A stretch of DNA of 64,000 bases from assembly GCA_028868375.1 (NCBI GenBank), contig JAGWUP010000004.1, positions 62,001 to 126,000 on the forward strand. Reading direction: 5' to 3'. Shown one piece after another: positions 32,751 through 41,976 of this stretch (positions within the stretch are counted from its first letter, which is position 1; the number at the start of each line of letters is the position of its first letter). This DNA is from Elusimicrobiota bacterium. GTDB lineage: Bacteria; Elusimicrobiota; Elusimicrobia; UBA1565; UBA9628. Under the pieces are notes generated by a model. The model was not told the DNA's origin. It did no database searches and saw only the letters and a program-made list of their open reading frames with translations. Position numbers and translations under genes: made by a program.

Positions 32751-34041
32751 CGGCCTCGGCCAGCGAGTCTAGGGCGACCGAGCGCTCCTTGCCCGTGGCC
32801 AGGTCCTTGACCGTCGCTTGGCCGGCCGCCAACTCGTCTGGGCCGATGACGACGGCGTACGCCGCCTTCTTGGCGTCGGCGTATTGGAACTGCTTCTTGA
32901 GCTTGCCCGCTCCGGGATAGAGGTCGATCGCGTAGCCGGCATGGCGCAGGGCGGCCGCGGCCTTGAGGCTGGCGGCGCGCAATTGCTCGGAAAAAACGGT
33001 GACGACGGCGTCCGGCCCGGGGGCTGTCTCCAAGCCCTCCTGCTCCAACAGCAGCAGCAGCCGCTCGAAGCCTATCGAGGCTCCGCAGGCTGGGATCGGC
33101 TGGCCGCCGAATTTCTCGGTCAAGCGGTCGTAGCGGCCGCCGCCTCCCAGGGAGCCGGAAAGCCGCGGGGAGCGGAACTCGAAGACCGGGCCGGTGTAAT
33201 AATCGAAGCCGCGGATGAGGGTGGCGGAGAAAACCGCGCTGTCGGCCCGCAGCCCGTTGACCAGAGACAGGATTTCCCGCACCCGCGCCGCCGCTTGCGG
33301 CTGGAAGCGGGAGAGCCGCTCCAGGTCGCCGGGCTTAGAGAGCAGCAGCTCCTCCAGGCGCCGCGCCACCTCGCTTCCCGAAAGCGCCTCCAGCTCGCCG
33401 CGCACCGCTTCGACGCCCGTCTTATCCAGCTTGTCTAGGGCGACGCAAGCGGCCGCGGTTTTCTCGGCGGGCAGGCCGGCCTCGGAGAGGACGGCCTGCA
33501 GCAGCTCCCGGTCGTTGACGACGGCTTGGGGAGCCTCGCGCAGTCCCGCGGCCTCGAAGGCGGTCAGGAGGGCGCTGATGATCTCAGCCTCGCAGAGGGG
33601 GCTGTCTGAGCCGATGATGTCGGCGTCGCATTGATGAAACTCGCGATAGCGCCCCTTCTGCGCGCGCTCGGCGCGCCAGACCGCCCCCATCTGGAAGGCC
33701 TTGAAGGGATGGGGCAGGGTCGAGCCGTGCCGGCAGTAGTAGCGCGCCAGGGGCAGGGTCAGGTCGAAGCGCAGGCCCAGGTCGGCCAGCTCGCCGCCGG
33801 AGGTCTTCGCCTCCTCCAGCTGGGCGCCGCGCTTCATGAGCTTGAAGATCAGCTTCTCGTTCTCGCCGCCGCCCTTGCCCAGCAGCACGGGCAGGTCCTC
33901 GACGGCGGAGGTGGCGATCTGCTGGAAGCCGAAGCGGCGGTAGACCTGCGCGATCGCCTCCGCCGCGCGCGCGCGCATGGCGCAGGAGGCGGGGAGAAAA
34001 TCGCGAAAGCCCGAGGGGGGCGCGGTCGGAAGCTGGCTCAC
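32737..34041 (-). CDS. hisS: Histidyl-tRNA synthetase
   Basis: 434 residues. PPSGFRDFLP at the start, the class II motif 2 region FKAFQMGAVWRAERAQKGRYREFHQCDADIIG (in pieces), IRGFDYYTGPVFEF as the HisA loop and GASIGFERLLLLL as motif 3. The C-terminal anticodon-binding domain covers about 330-434. It charges tRNA-His. It starts with GTG at 34041, with TGC-TAGGAT ending 7 bases upstream, so it is apparently leaderless. A subtype B repeat lies just upstream of its promoter. Confidence 0.95.
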   Translation of the reverse strand: MSQLPTAPPSGFRDFLPASCAMRARAAEAIAQVYRRFGFQQIATSAVEDLPVLLGKGGGENEKLIFKLMKRGAQLEEAKTSGGELADLGLRFDLTLPLARYYCRHGSTLPHPFKAFQMGAVWRAERAQKGRYREFHQCDADIIGSDSPLCEAEIISALLTAFEAAGLREAPQAVVNDRELLQAVLSEAGLPAEKTAAACVALDKLDKTGVEAVRGELEALSGSEVARRLEELLLSKPGDLERLSRFQPQAAARVREILSLVNGLRADSAVFSATLIRGFDYYTGPVFEFRSPRLSGSLGGGGRYDRLTEKFGGQPIPACGASIGFERLLLLLEQEGLETAPGPDAVVTVFSEQLRAASLKAAAALRHAGYAIDLYPGAGKLKKQFQYADAKKAAYAVVIGPDELAAGQATVKDLATGKERSVALDSLAEAVKKG

Positions 34042-34048
34042 GGACCCT

Positions 34049-34054
34049 ATCCTA
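34049..34054 (-). promoter_or_regulatory. Extended -10 box of hisS
   Basis: TGC-TAGGAT ends 7 bases before the GTG start codon of hisS, with no Shine-Dalgarno between. Confidence 0.5.
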
Positions 34055-34085
34055 GCATACCGGCAGCGCTACCCCGGCTGCGCCC

Positions 34086-34160
34086 AAGCCGGCTACGCCG
34101 GCCGTCATGGCCTGACACATTTTCCCTATCCGGCCAGACGCAAGCCGGCTACGCCGGCTT
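34086..34160 (-). repeat. Three-hairpin repeat, copy 4 (subtype B)
   Basis: On the minus strand: arm 1 AAGCCGGC-GTA-GCCGGCTT (34160 to 34142), core with TGCGTCTGGCC pairing with GGCCATGACGGC, and an intact arm 2 (34102 to 34086), which continues as a partial third arm to about 34066. It starts two bases after the TAA of the small exported-protein gene, in the same orientation. Confidence 0.8.
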
Positions 34161-34162
34161 AG

Positions 34163-34573
34163 TTAGCGCGCCGCTAGGACCAGCTCTCTTTTGTCGAAGA
34201 AGCCGGCCAGGAAAGCCTCGACGCGGTCGCGCGAGGGCAGCTCCGGCAGCGGAAGCGCCAAGGCCGCGGGATCGCGCGGTCCCACGGGTCGCGGCAAGAG
34301 CGCGCCCTGGCCGCCGAAGTCGTCATCGAGCGGGAAGCGGGGTAGCTGCGAGTCCAGGACCGGGCTTGGCAGACGGATGCCCGGGGCGGGGGTTTCGGCG
34401 TTCTCGGCGGCGATGGGCAAGGGCTGCAGCCCCGGTCGCGAGGGCTGTGCCAGGCTTGCGGTCAAGGCTGGAACGGCGGCGATCCCGGGAACTCCGGCGA
34501 CGCCGAATCCGCCCGCGGCCATGGCCGCGGCGGGCAGGATCAAAACGAGTAGAGTCGAGCACGCTTTCATCAT
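34163..34573 (-). CDS. Small exported Pro/Ala/Leu-rich protein
   Basis: 136 residues. Signal peptide MKACSTLLVLILPAAAMAAG, then a linker rich in Pro, Ala and Leu (IAAVPALTASL, SRPGLQPLPIAA, PLPELPSRD) like those of the larger exported proteins in this window, and a short end VEAFLAGFFDKRELVLAAR. It may be a linker family member whose catalytic domain was lost, or a secreted peptide. TACACT ends 6 bases before the ATG, and an FNR-like palindrome is centred about 65 bases upstream. Function unknown. Confidence 0.6.
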   Translation of the reverse strand: MMKACSTLLVLILPAAAMAAGGFGVAGVPGIAAVPALTASLAQPSRPGLQPLPIAAENAETPAPGIRLPSPVLDSQLPRFPLDDDFGGQGALLPRPVGPRDPAALALPLPELPSRDRVEAFLAGFFDKRELVLAAR

Positions 34574-34631
34574 AGGTCCAGTGTAGCGGGCTTGGGCTCG
34601 CGCTGCGAAGGAGCGCGGTCAACGCCCGGCT

Positions 34632-34659
34632 TTGATCGAGGTCAACCTCTTGGTATCAT
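34632..34659 (+). promoter_or_regulatory. Promoter of addB with FNR-like palindrome
   Basis: TTGATC, 16 bases, TGG-TATCAT, then 5 bases and GTG. The -35 overlaps TTGATCGAGGTCAA (34632-34645), a nine-of-ten match to the FNR consensus TTGAT-N4-ATCAA. The palindrome could repress addB or activate the divergent exported-protein gene. Confidence 0.5.
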
Positions 34660-34664
34660 AGCTC

Positions 34665-37600
34665 GTGCTCTCCGTCGTCTACGGCCCTTTCACTGATCTA
34701 GAACTCGCCTTCGTGGCGGCGCTGCGCGGCCTGGCCCAGCCGGGCCGCGGGCCCCTGGCCGTGGTGGCCCCGTCGCGGCGCCTGGCCGAGCGGCTGCAGC
34801 GGCTGGCCTGCGTCGAGTCCGGCCTGGCCCTGCTCGACGTGCATTTCCATACCTTCCACAGCCTGGCGGACGCCCTGGCGCAGGAGGCGGGCGGGCTGCC
34901 CGGGCCTCTCGTGCGCGATCCGGCTTTTTTCGACGCCGTTCTCGACGGCTTGCTCGACCAGGCGGGCCGGCCCTTCGGCGGGGCAAGCCGGCCGAAGGCC
35001 CTGGCCTCGGCGCTGCGCTCGTCCTTGAGCGATCTCATCGACGCCGAAGTCGACGCCGGGCAGGTGGCGGAGCATTTGGGGGAGGGCCTTTTGGGGGAAG
35101 CCGAGGGCTCGCGGCTGTCGGCGCTTCTGGCCCTTTGCGATGCCTATAAAAGGAAGCTGGAGGAGCTGGGGGTGGTCTCGGCCTCCGAATTGACGCGGCG
35201 GGCCGCCGCCTGGGCCCAGGGCTCGGCCCTGCTCGGGCGCTTTCATGCGGCTCTCTATTACGGCTTCTACGATCTGACCGGCCTGCAGCTTAATTTCTTT
35301 CAGGCGGTGTCCTCCCGCCTGCCGACGACCCTGTTCTTTCCCTACCGCCGCGGCCACCCGGCCTTCCGCTTCGCCGACGATTTCTTCAAGCAGGTCTTGG
35401 CGGCGCGCTCTCCCCAAGAGGCCGCGCGCGCCCCCGGGCGAGCGGCCGTCGAGCCCGCCCTCGACGGCTTGTTCTGCGGGCAGGCCCCCGCCGCCCTGCC
35501 CGACGGGGCGTTGCGGCTGCTCTCGGCCTCCGGGGCGCGCGACGAGGTCTGGGCCGCGGCCAAGGAGATACTGGCGCTGGTCGACGAGGGCTTCTGCCGC
35601 TTCGACGAGATCGGGGTGACGGCGCGCTCCCTGGAGCCCTATCGCGCCGCCCTGGCCGAGGTGTTCGAGGAGAACGCCATCCCGCTGGAGCTGTCGGCCG
35701 GCCAGCCCCTCCTGCGTCGCCCCGCCGCCAAGCTGGCCTGGACGCTCTTGTCCTTGGCGCGGCGGGACTTTCCGGCCATGGCTGTGCTCGACGTTCTGGG
35801 CTCCCCCTATTGCGCCAGGGCCGCCGACGCGCGCCGCCTGTCCTCCTGGCGCCTGATCGTCGAGAGGCTGGCCATCCATGCCGGCTGGCTGCAGTGGCGC
35901 AAGCTGGAGGCCCGGGCGCCGGAGGAACTGGGGCTGGACGCCGAGGCCGCGCGTTCCCTTTGGGAGATCGTCTCCTCGTGGCGGCGCAAGCTTTCCGGCT
36001 CGCAAGGCAGTTGGGCCGCCCTGGCGGCCGGCGCGAGAGAGCTGGTCTGCTCGGAGCTGTCGCTGCCGGCGGACGCCTCGCCTTTGGAGCGGGAGGCCCT
36101 CGACTTGGTCCTGGCCCAGATCGACTCCTTGGCCGCTTTCGACCGTTTGGGCTTGGCCGCGAGCTGGGAGGCGTTTTTGGACGCCCTCGAGCGCAAGCTG
36201 CGCGCATCCGCGCTGGCGCCGGAGTCCCGGCGCGGGGTGAGGGCGCTCTCAGCCATGGACGCGCGCGGGGAGTCCTTCGCTGTCGTCTTCCTGCTGGGGT
36301 TGAAGGAGAAAGGCTTCCCGCGGCAGATTCAAGAGGACCCGCTGCTGCGCGAGGAGGCGCGCGCGGCCCTGCGCCATCCCGCCGGCTATTGGACCAGGCC
36401 CAAGCGCGACGGCTACGAGGAGGAGCGGCTGCTCTTCTATCTGTGCTGCGCCTGCGCCGGGCGCCGCTTGTACTGCGTCCTGCCGCGCTCCGACGAGGCC
36501 GGGAAGGCCGAGGTGCCCTCCCTATACCTGCGCGAGCTCTGCCGCTCCAGCGGCTTGGAGCTGGCGCGGGCCAAGCGCGTGCCGCGGCTGCCATTCGAGC
36601 GCCTGCAGAGCGCGCCGTGGGCGCTCTTGTCTCCCCGCGAGGCCAGTTTGCGCCTGTCGAGCAGCGACGGCTGCGCCGCGGCCGCCTACGGCCGCAGGGT
36701 CGGCCTTCCCGGAGAGCTTCTGGCGGAAAGCCTTGAGCGCCTGCCGGAGCTGCAGCGCCGCGGGCAGCCCGGAGCCTTCGACGGCATCATTTCCCCTCCA
36801 CGGAGCTACCTGGCCTCGGAGGAGCGCTCCGGATTGTCTCCGACGGCCTTGGACCAGCTCTCCCGCTGTCCCTTCCAATTTTTCGCGCAGCGGCTGTTGG
36901 GCCTGGACGCCGGCGAGGAGCCTGCCGACCAGAGCGAGGTCTCGCCGCGCCTGCGGGGGATCATCTACCACGCGGCGCTGCGGCGTTTCTACGAGGGCTG
37001 TCCGGAAGACGGGGCGGAGTGGCGGCCGCGCCTGGAGGCGGCGCTCAAGGAGGTCTTCTCCGGCTACGGCTGGCGGGAGCTGGGCGTCTATCCGCTGTTA
37101 TGGCGCTCCATCCGGGATCGGATGGCGGAGCGCCTTTCGGACTTCGTCTCCTGGGACCTCGCGCAATCGCGCCAAGCGGGCCTGCGCCCCCTGTGGCTGG
37201 AGCGGCCCGTCTCGGGGACCTTGCCCGGCGGGCTTAAGATCAGCGGGACGGTCGACCGCGTGGACGCCAGCCCGGACCGAGCCCGCGTTCGCGTCATCGA
37301 CTACAAGAGCTCATGGAAGGAGTCCTTGGCCAAGCTCGTGCGCGAGGGCCGGCACCACCAGCTGCCGCTCTACTCGATGCTGGTGGCCTCCGAGCTCGGC
37401 CTGCCGCAAGTCGAGTCGGCTGCGATCTTCTCCGTGGAGGACTCGCCGCGGGCCACCGGCCGAGAGCGCATGCAGGCGCTGGAAGCCGAGGAGCTTTCCG
37501 GCTTGGCCGCGGGCTTTCTCTCCGGCCTAAACGAGCGCGTCGAGGGCCTGCGCCGGGGGCGCTTCCCGATTCGCCCGATGGAGGGGGAGTGGGGCCACTG

Positions 37601-37670
37601 CGCCCGCTGCGGCTTCTCCACGATCTGCCGCAAGGCGCATGCCCCCTCGCGGGCTCGGGGCGAGCGATGA
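34665..37670 (+). CDS. addB: AddB-like nuclease subunit of a recombination complex
   Basis: 1001 residues. Starts with VVYGPFTDLELAFVAALRG and has no typical Walker A, as in some AddB proteins. The C-terminal third carries the Fe-S nuclease: SRCPFQFFAQRLLG (first Cys, about residue 740), RVIDYKSSWKE (PD-(D/E)xK core), RHHQLPLYSML, and CARCGFSTIC closing the cluster. With AddA it resects double-strand breaks and guides RecA loading. It starts at GTG 34665 and ends in a four-base ATGA overlap with addA. The large central region is poorly conserved by eye. Confidence 0.85.
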   Translation: MLSVVYGPFTDLELAFVAALRGLAQPGRGPLAVVAPSRRLAERLQRLACVESGLALLDVHFHTFHSLADALAQEAGGLPGPLVRDPAFFDAVLDGLLDQAGRPFGGASRPKALASALRSSLSDLIDAEVDAGQVAEHLGEGLLGEAEGSRLSALLALCDAYKRKLEELGVVSASELTRRAAAWAQGSALLGRFHAALYYGFYDLTGLQLNFFQAVSSRLPTTLFFPYRRGHPAFRFADDFFKQVLAARSPQEAARAPGRAAVEPALDGLFCGQAPAALPDGALRLLSASGARDEVWAAAKEILALVDEGFCRFDEIGVTARSLEPYRAALAEVFEENAIPLELSAGQPLLRRPAAKLAWTLLSLARRDFPAMAVLDVLGSPYCARAADARRLSSWRLIVERLAIHAGWLQWRKLEARAPEELGLDAEAARSLWEIVSSWRRKLSGSQGSWAALAAGARELVCSELSLPADASPLEREALDLVLAQIDSLAAFDRLGLAASWEAFLDALERKLRASALAPESRRGVRALSAMDARGESFAVVFLLGLKEKGFPRQIQEDPLLREEARAALRHPAGYWTRPKRDGYEEERLLFYLCCACAGRRLYCVLPRSDEAGKAEVPSLYLRELCRSSGLELARAKRVPRLPFERLQSAPWALLSPREASLRLSSSDGCAAAAYGRRVGLPGELLAESLERLPELQRRGQPGAFDGIISPPRSYLASEERSGLSPTALDQLSRCPFQFFAQRLLGLDAGEEPADQSEVSPRLRGIIYHAALRRFYEGCPEDGAEWRPRLEAALKEVFSGYGWRELGVYPLLWRSIRDRMAERLSDFVSWDLAQSRQAGLRPLWLERPVSGTLPGGLKISGTVDRVDASPDRARVRVIDYKSSWKESLAKLVREGRHHQLPLYSMLVASELGLPQVESAAIFSVEDSPRATGRERMQALEAEELSGLAAGFLSGLNERVEGLRRGRFPIRPMEGEWGHCARCGFSTICRKAHAPSRARGER

Positions 37671-40600
37671 GGGACCTGCCCGCCGCGGACCAGGCGGAGC
37701 GCGACCGCGCGCGCTTCGAGCTGGGGGCCAACGTCGTCGTCGAGGCGGGGGCCGGCACCGGCAAGACGACCCTGCTCATCGACCGCTTGCTCCATCATCT
37801 GCTGGCGGGCGAGGGGGCGGTGGAGATCACGCGCCTGGCGGCGCTGACCTTCACCGAGAAGGCCGCCGCCGAGATCAAGGTCCGCCTGGCCGACAGATTG
37901 TCCGAGGCCGCCGCGGGGACGGCGCCTCGCCTGCTGCGGGAGCTCAGGGAGCGCTTCTCGGTCGACGGCGAGAGCGCCGCGCGGCTGGCCCGCCGCGCCC
38001 TGGAGGACCTCGACAAGGCCCAGATCGGGACGATCCATTCCTTCGCGGCGCACGTGCTGCGCGCCTTCCCCGTCGAAGCGGGGGTCGATCCCGGTTTTTC
38101 CGTCGACGAGGGTCCCTTTTTCGAGGAGCTCTTCGAGGCGGAGTGGGCGGCCTTCCTCGACGTCGAGCTGGGGGAGGCCCCGCCCCGCTGCGAGGAGTGG
38201 CTGGCCGTCCTGCGGCTCTGCACGCTGGAGGACTTGCGGGCTTTGGCCTGGGAACTGTGCCGGGAGCGCCTGGACCTGGACTTAATCGCCCGCCCCGATC
38301 CCGCCTCGGCGGCGCGGCTGGAGAAGCTGGCGCTCGAGCTGGAGGGCTTGCGCGGCCTGCCGCCGCCGGGAGCGCGCTCGCGCATTTTGGAGTCGATCGC
38401 CGCGGCGGCCGCGCGACTGCGCGAGACCGCGCGGGCCGCGCGCGCGCCCTCCCCGGAGCTGCCGGAGCGGCTGGATTACGAGGAGTTGAAGTCGCGCTCC
38501 TGGCCGAAGGCCTGGGGGGAGTTCTCCGGGCAAAGCGAGCTCTACGAGCGGGCCCTGGACTGCGCGCGCGCCGGGGGATCGGCGGGAGAGGCCTTGCTCC
38601 GCCGCGCCTGCGCCCTGGTCCTGCCGATGGCCCGCGACTTTCGCCGCGCCTACGCGCGCCGGGGCTGGGTGTCCTTCGACGGCTTGCTGCGCCGGGCGCG
38701 GGACCTCGTGCGCGATGACCCCGCCGCGCGCGAGGAGCTTAAAAGCCGCTACGCCGTGCTGCTCATCGACGAGTTCCAGGACACCGATCCGCTGCAGGGG
38801 GAGTTCCTGCTGCTCTTGGCCGAGGCCTTGAAGGAGAGCGCGCCGTCCTGGCGCCGGGCGCGCCTGGCAGCGGGCCGCCTGTTCGTCGTCGGCGACCCCA
38901 AGCAGTCGATCTACCGTTTCCGAGGAGCCGACATCGCCGCCTATCAGTCCTTCTCCTCCCGCATCCTGGAGTCCGGCGCCGCGCAGGCCTGCGCCCTGCT
39001 CTCAAATTTCCGCAGCCCTCCGGGCTTGATCGGGCCGGTCAACGCCGTCTTCGAGCGCCTCATGAAGCCGCTGGACGGCCTGCAGGCCGCTTACAAGCCC
39101 TTGTCGAGCGACCGCGCGGCGGGGACCGCGCCGGCCCTGGAGCTGATCGTGGCCGAGGATTGCCCCGACGCCGCGGCCGCGCGCCGGCTGGAGGCGCGCG
39201 CGATCGCCGACTGGATCGCGCGGCGCTGCGGCCCCGGCAAGGAGGCGGGCTACAAGGACGTGGCGATTCTCGCTCGCACCAGCCTGCCGTTTGCCGAGCT
39301 GGTCGACGCCCTGCGCGACGCCGGTGTGCCCTACGCCATCGAGAGCGAGAAGGGCTTCTACGGAGTTCCGGAGGTCCTGGACTTGATCAACCTCCTGCGC
39401 GTCCTCGACGATCCGGGCGACGAGATCGCCCTGGTCGGCTTGCTGCGCTCGCCCCTCTGCCTGCTTTCCGACCAGGAGATCTACGAGCTGTCGCGCTCCG
39501 GGCGGCTCGCGCATGGCGGTCCCTGCGGGATTCGCCGGGCCGACCTGCTGCTTTCCCAGCTGCGCTGCCTGCGCCGCAGGGTCGGGAGGCTGCCGACCTC
39601 GGAGCTGGTCGACGCGGCGCTGCGGGAGACGAACCTGCAGGAAATGGCGGCCGCGGCCTATCACGGCGCCCAAACCCTCGCCAACCTCGCGAAGTTCGCG
39701 CGCCTGGCCCAGGCCGCGTCCGACGAGCGCGGTCTGTCGCTCAAGGAGTTCATCGGCGAGCTGCTGCGGGGCCTGGCCGATCCCCACGGGGAGGGCGAAA
39801 GCCCGCTGGCCGACGAGCATCTGGAGGCGGTCCGGCTGCTGACGATACACAAGTCCAAGGGCCTGGAGTTTCCGATCGTCTTCTTGGCCAACGCCTCCGC
39901 CGCTCCCGGGTCCGGCCGCAAGGCCGCCGCGCTTCTGGACTGGTCCAGCGGTAGCGCCGGATTGCGCCTGGAGCGCTGCGGGGCGGCCAGCGCGGCGATG
40001 GCTTGGCTTGCCCCCGAGGAGGAGAGGCGCCAGGAGCACGAGGCGGTGCGCCTTCTCTACGTGGCCCTGACGCGGGCCAAGGAGCGGCTCTTCATCGTCG
40101 GCCAGGAGAAGGGGAGGGCCGGCTGCCTGAGCGGCTTGCTGCGGCGCTGCGGGGCCTGGCCGGAGCCGGAAAGCGACATGGAGGCTTTGGAGTTGGCGGG
40201 CTTTCGCATCCCGGTGCGGCGCGTCAAGGAGGACTTTAAGCCGGCGCGGGCGCGCTCCGCGCCGCCCCCGGCCGCGCTTCCCGACGCCGCGGCCTTGGCC
40301 GAGACTTACCTGCGCCGCCTGAAAGACAAGGAGCGGCTTGCGGCGGAGCCTTGGACCAGGACTCCGACGGGAATGCCGCTGGAGATGCCCCAAGACGACG
40401 GCCCGCCGCCGCGCAAGGAGCGGGCGGCCTCGCCGCTGGGCTCCCTCGTCGGCGCGCTCTGCCATAGGGTGCTGGAGGCGACGGAGCTTGCGGCGCCGCC
40501 GCGGGGCCCCGCGCTGGAGCAAGCCGTCCTGCGGGCCGCCGAGGCCCTGGCCTCGGTTGACGCGCCGCGAGAGCTGGAGGGAGCGCGCAAGGAGGCGGAG

Positions 40601-40930
40601 GCGATCCTGGCCGGCTTCCTTGATTCGCAGCTCGCGAAAAATCTGGCGCGCCTAAAGCTCGTCGGCCGCGAGGTTCCCTTCTGCCATGCCGACGGCGCCG
40701 TCCTGGTCCGCGGGCGGCTGGACCTGCTCTGCCGCCGCCCCGACGGCAGGCTGCTCGTCGTCGACTACAAAAGCGAGCGCGTCGACGAGGGCTCGGCGCC
40801 TGCGCTCTTGCGCGCCCACCGCGCCCAGGGCGAGGCCTACCGCGAGGCCGTGCGGCGCGCGCTGGGGCAAGAGGCGGACTTCGCCGTCGTTTTCCTGCGC
40901 CGGCCCGAGTTGAGCGACTGGCGCGGATAG
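37667..40930 (+). CDS. addA: AddA-like helicase-nuclease
   Basis: 1087 residues. UvrD-type helicase motifs in order: VEAGAGTGKTTLLIDRL (Walker A, about 24-40), LTFTEKAAAEIKVRL, GTIHSFAAHVLRAFP, LLIDEFQDTDPLQ, GDPKQSIYRFRGAD, TIHKSKGLEFPIVFL and RLLYVALTRAKERLF. The C-terminal nuclease has CHRVLEATE, LLVVDYKSERVD and AQGEAYREAV. Start ATG 37667 overlaps the addB stop. Together the pair forms the RecBCD-equivalent of this genome. Confidence 0.93.
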   Translation: MRDLPAADQAERDRARFELGANVVVEAGAGTGKTTLLIDRLLHHLLAGEGAVEITRLAALTFTEKAAAEIKVRLADRLSEAAAGTAPRLLRELRERFSVDGESAARLARRALEDLDKAQIGTIHSFAAHVLRAFPVEAGVDPGFSVDEGPFFEELFEAEWAAFLDVELGEAPPRCEEWLAVLRLCTLEDLRALAWELCRERLDLDLIARPDPASAARLEKLALELEGLRGLPPPGARSRILESIAAAAARLRETARAARAPSPELPERLDYEELKSRSWPKAWGEFSGQSELYERALDCARAGGSAGEALLRRACALVLPMARDFRRAYARRGWVSFDGLLRRARDLVRDDPAAREELKSRYAVLLIDEFQDTDPLQGEFLLLLAEALKESAPSWRRARLAAGRLFVVGDPKQSIYRFRGADIAAYQSFSSRILESGAAQACALLSNFRSPPGLIGPVNAVFERLMKPLDGLQAAYKPLSSDRAAGTAPALELIVAEDCPDAAAARRLEARAIADWIARRCGPGKEAGYKDVAILARTSLPFAELVDALRDAGVPYAIESEKGFYGVPEVLDLINLLRVLDDPGDEIALVGLLRSPLCLLSDQEIYELSRSGRLAHGGPCGIRRADLLLSQLRCLRRRVGRLPTSELVDAALRETNLQEMAAAAYHGAQTLANLAKFARLAQAASDERGLSLKEFIGELLRGLADPHGEGESPLADEHLEAVRLLTIHKSKGLEFPIVFLANASAAPGSGRKAAALLDWSSGSAGLRLERCGAASAAMAWLAPEEERRQEHEAVRLLYVALTRAKERLFIVGQEKGRAGCLSGLLRRCGAWPEPESDMEALELAGFRIPVRRVKEDFKPARARSAPPPAALPDAAALAETYLRRLKDKERLAAEPWTRTPTGMPLEMPQDDGPPPRKERAASPLGSLVGALCHRVLEATELAAPPRGPALEQAVLRAAEALASVDAPRELEGARKEAEAILAGFLDSQLAKNLARLKLVGREVPFCHADGAVLVRGRLDLLCRRPDGRLLVVDYKSERVDEGSAPALLRAHRAQGEAYREAVRRALGQEADFAVVFLRRPELSDWRG

Positions 40931-40966
40931 GCTCTTATGACGCAGGTCCTTGGGGCCATTTTCCGT

Positions 40967-41003
40967 GGGACCAATGACTGCGGCCGGGCTACCCATTGGT
41001 CCC
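40967..41003. other. Inverted repeat upstream of an exported-protein gene
   Basis: GGGACCAATG and CATTGGTCCC form a perfect 10-bp stem with a 17-base loop between addA and the gene at 41038. A GGTCC at 40945 could pair alternatively. It lacks a T-run, so it may be an operator or a weak terminator. Confidence 0.5.
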
Positions 41004-41037
41004 GGCGCTCCCCGCCATCGACGGCTAGACTGCTAAC

Positions 41038-41976
41038 GTGACGATCCTACCGCTGCTGCTCTGCGCGCTGGCTTACCCCGCGCCGGCCGCTCTGGGCGGG
41101 CTCTACGCGCATGAGGCGGCGGCGCTCCATGTCAGCGAGTTGACATATAAAGAGTTCGACGAGCGAAACGCTCGGGTGCTGGCAAGACAGATCTCCGGCG
41201 CGGGTACCGGCAGGCGGACGGGCAAGCAGATGCTCGAGGCGCTGTTGACCGAGCGCTCGATTCTTCCTCGGACGATGCCGGATCTGACGCTGGAGAGGCC
41301 AGCGACTTATGGGCATGTCAAGGCCGAGCTCCATCAATTAGCCGCGGAAAGCCGGCTGCCTCGGTTCGCGGAGTTCCTGGATCAAGCCTTCGATCATGGC
41401 TTGCTCTACCGCTTCAACGATCCCTACGGAACCGAATACGTCGGCGTCACAGAGGCGGCCAGGCAAGCGCTGGGCCTGGACTGGCCGGTGCCTCCCGACG
41501 AAATCGATCGCAAGAACCGCTCCTTGCCGGCGCTTCAAGAATTCAGACTGCGCCGAGATCCGAAGCCGGCCGTTCCCGAGCCGCCGCCCGCGCGGTCTCC
41601 TCTTCAGCGGGGTTTCCTTGATCTGGCGGCGCAGGCCGCCCAGCTTTCAAGCGGCGACCCGCTTTTAGAGACGGTCTATCAAGCGATCGACGCGGCGGTC
41701 AGGGATAGCGTGCTCGATCGAGAGGCTCTTCCGGAAGAATTCCGCGCGGCGACCGCCGGGCTGGAATCGGATGGCGGGCATCTGGAGGGCAACCTCTTGA
41801 ATCTGCTCGAAGCGGCCCATGGGACTCCGTTGTTTGGCTCGGCGCTCAGGCTCTGCGCGCGGGCTTGCCGGTTGGGTCTGGGCGATCGCAGCAACCTGCA
41901 GGACGTTCTCGAGACGCTGTCTCCGCCCCTCAATACGGCGTCGCCGAAGGCAGGACCTGGAACAGGGGCCGGATGA
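41038..41976 (+). CDS. Exported protein of unknown function
   Basis: 312 residues from a GTG. Signal peptide TILPLLLCALAYPAPAALGG. The body is mostly helical by composition, with a Pro-rich break near residue 190 (PAVPEPPPARSPL). Blocks such as YRFNDPYGTEYVGVTEAARQALG look globular, but I do not recognise a family. Leaderless start: TAGACT ends 6 bases before GTG. Its end overlaps the convergent PAP2-type gene by 47 bases, and its codon use is somewhat less GC-biased than the neighbours. Confidence 0.65.
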   Translation: MTILPLLLCALAYPAPAALGGLYAHEAAALHVSELTYKEFDERNARVLARQISGAGTGRRTGKQMLEALLTERSILPRTMPDLTLERPATYGHVKAELHQLAAESRLPRFAEFLDQAFDHGLLYRFNDPYGTEYVGVTEAARQALGLDWPVPPDEIDRKNRSLPALQEFRLRRDPKPAVPEPPPARSPLQRGFLDLAAQAAQLSSGDPLLETVYQAIDAAVRDSVLDREALPEEFRAATAGLESDGGHLEGNLLNLLEAAHGTPLFGSALRLCARACRLGLGDRSNLQDVLETLSPPLNTASPKAGPGTGAG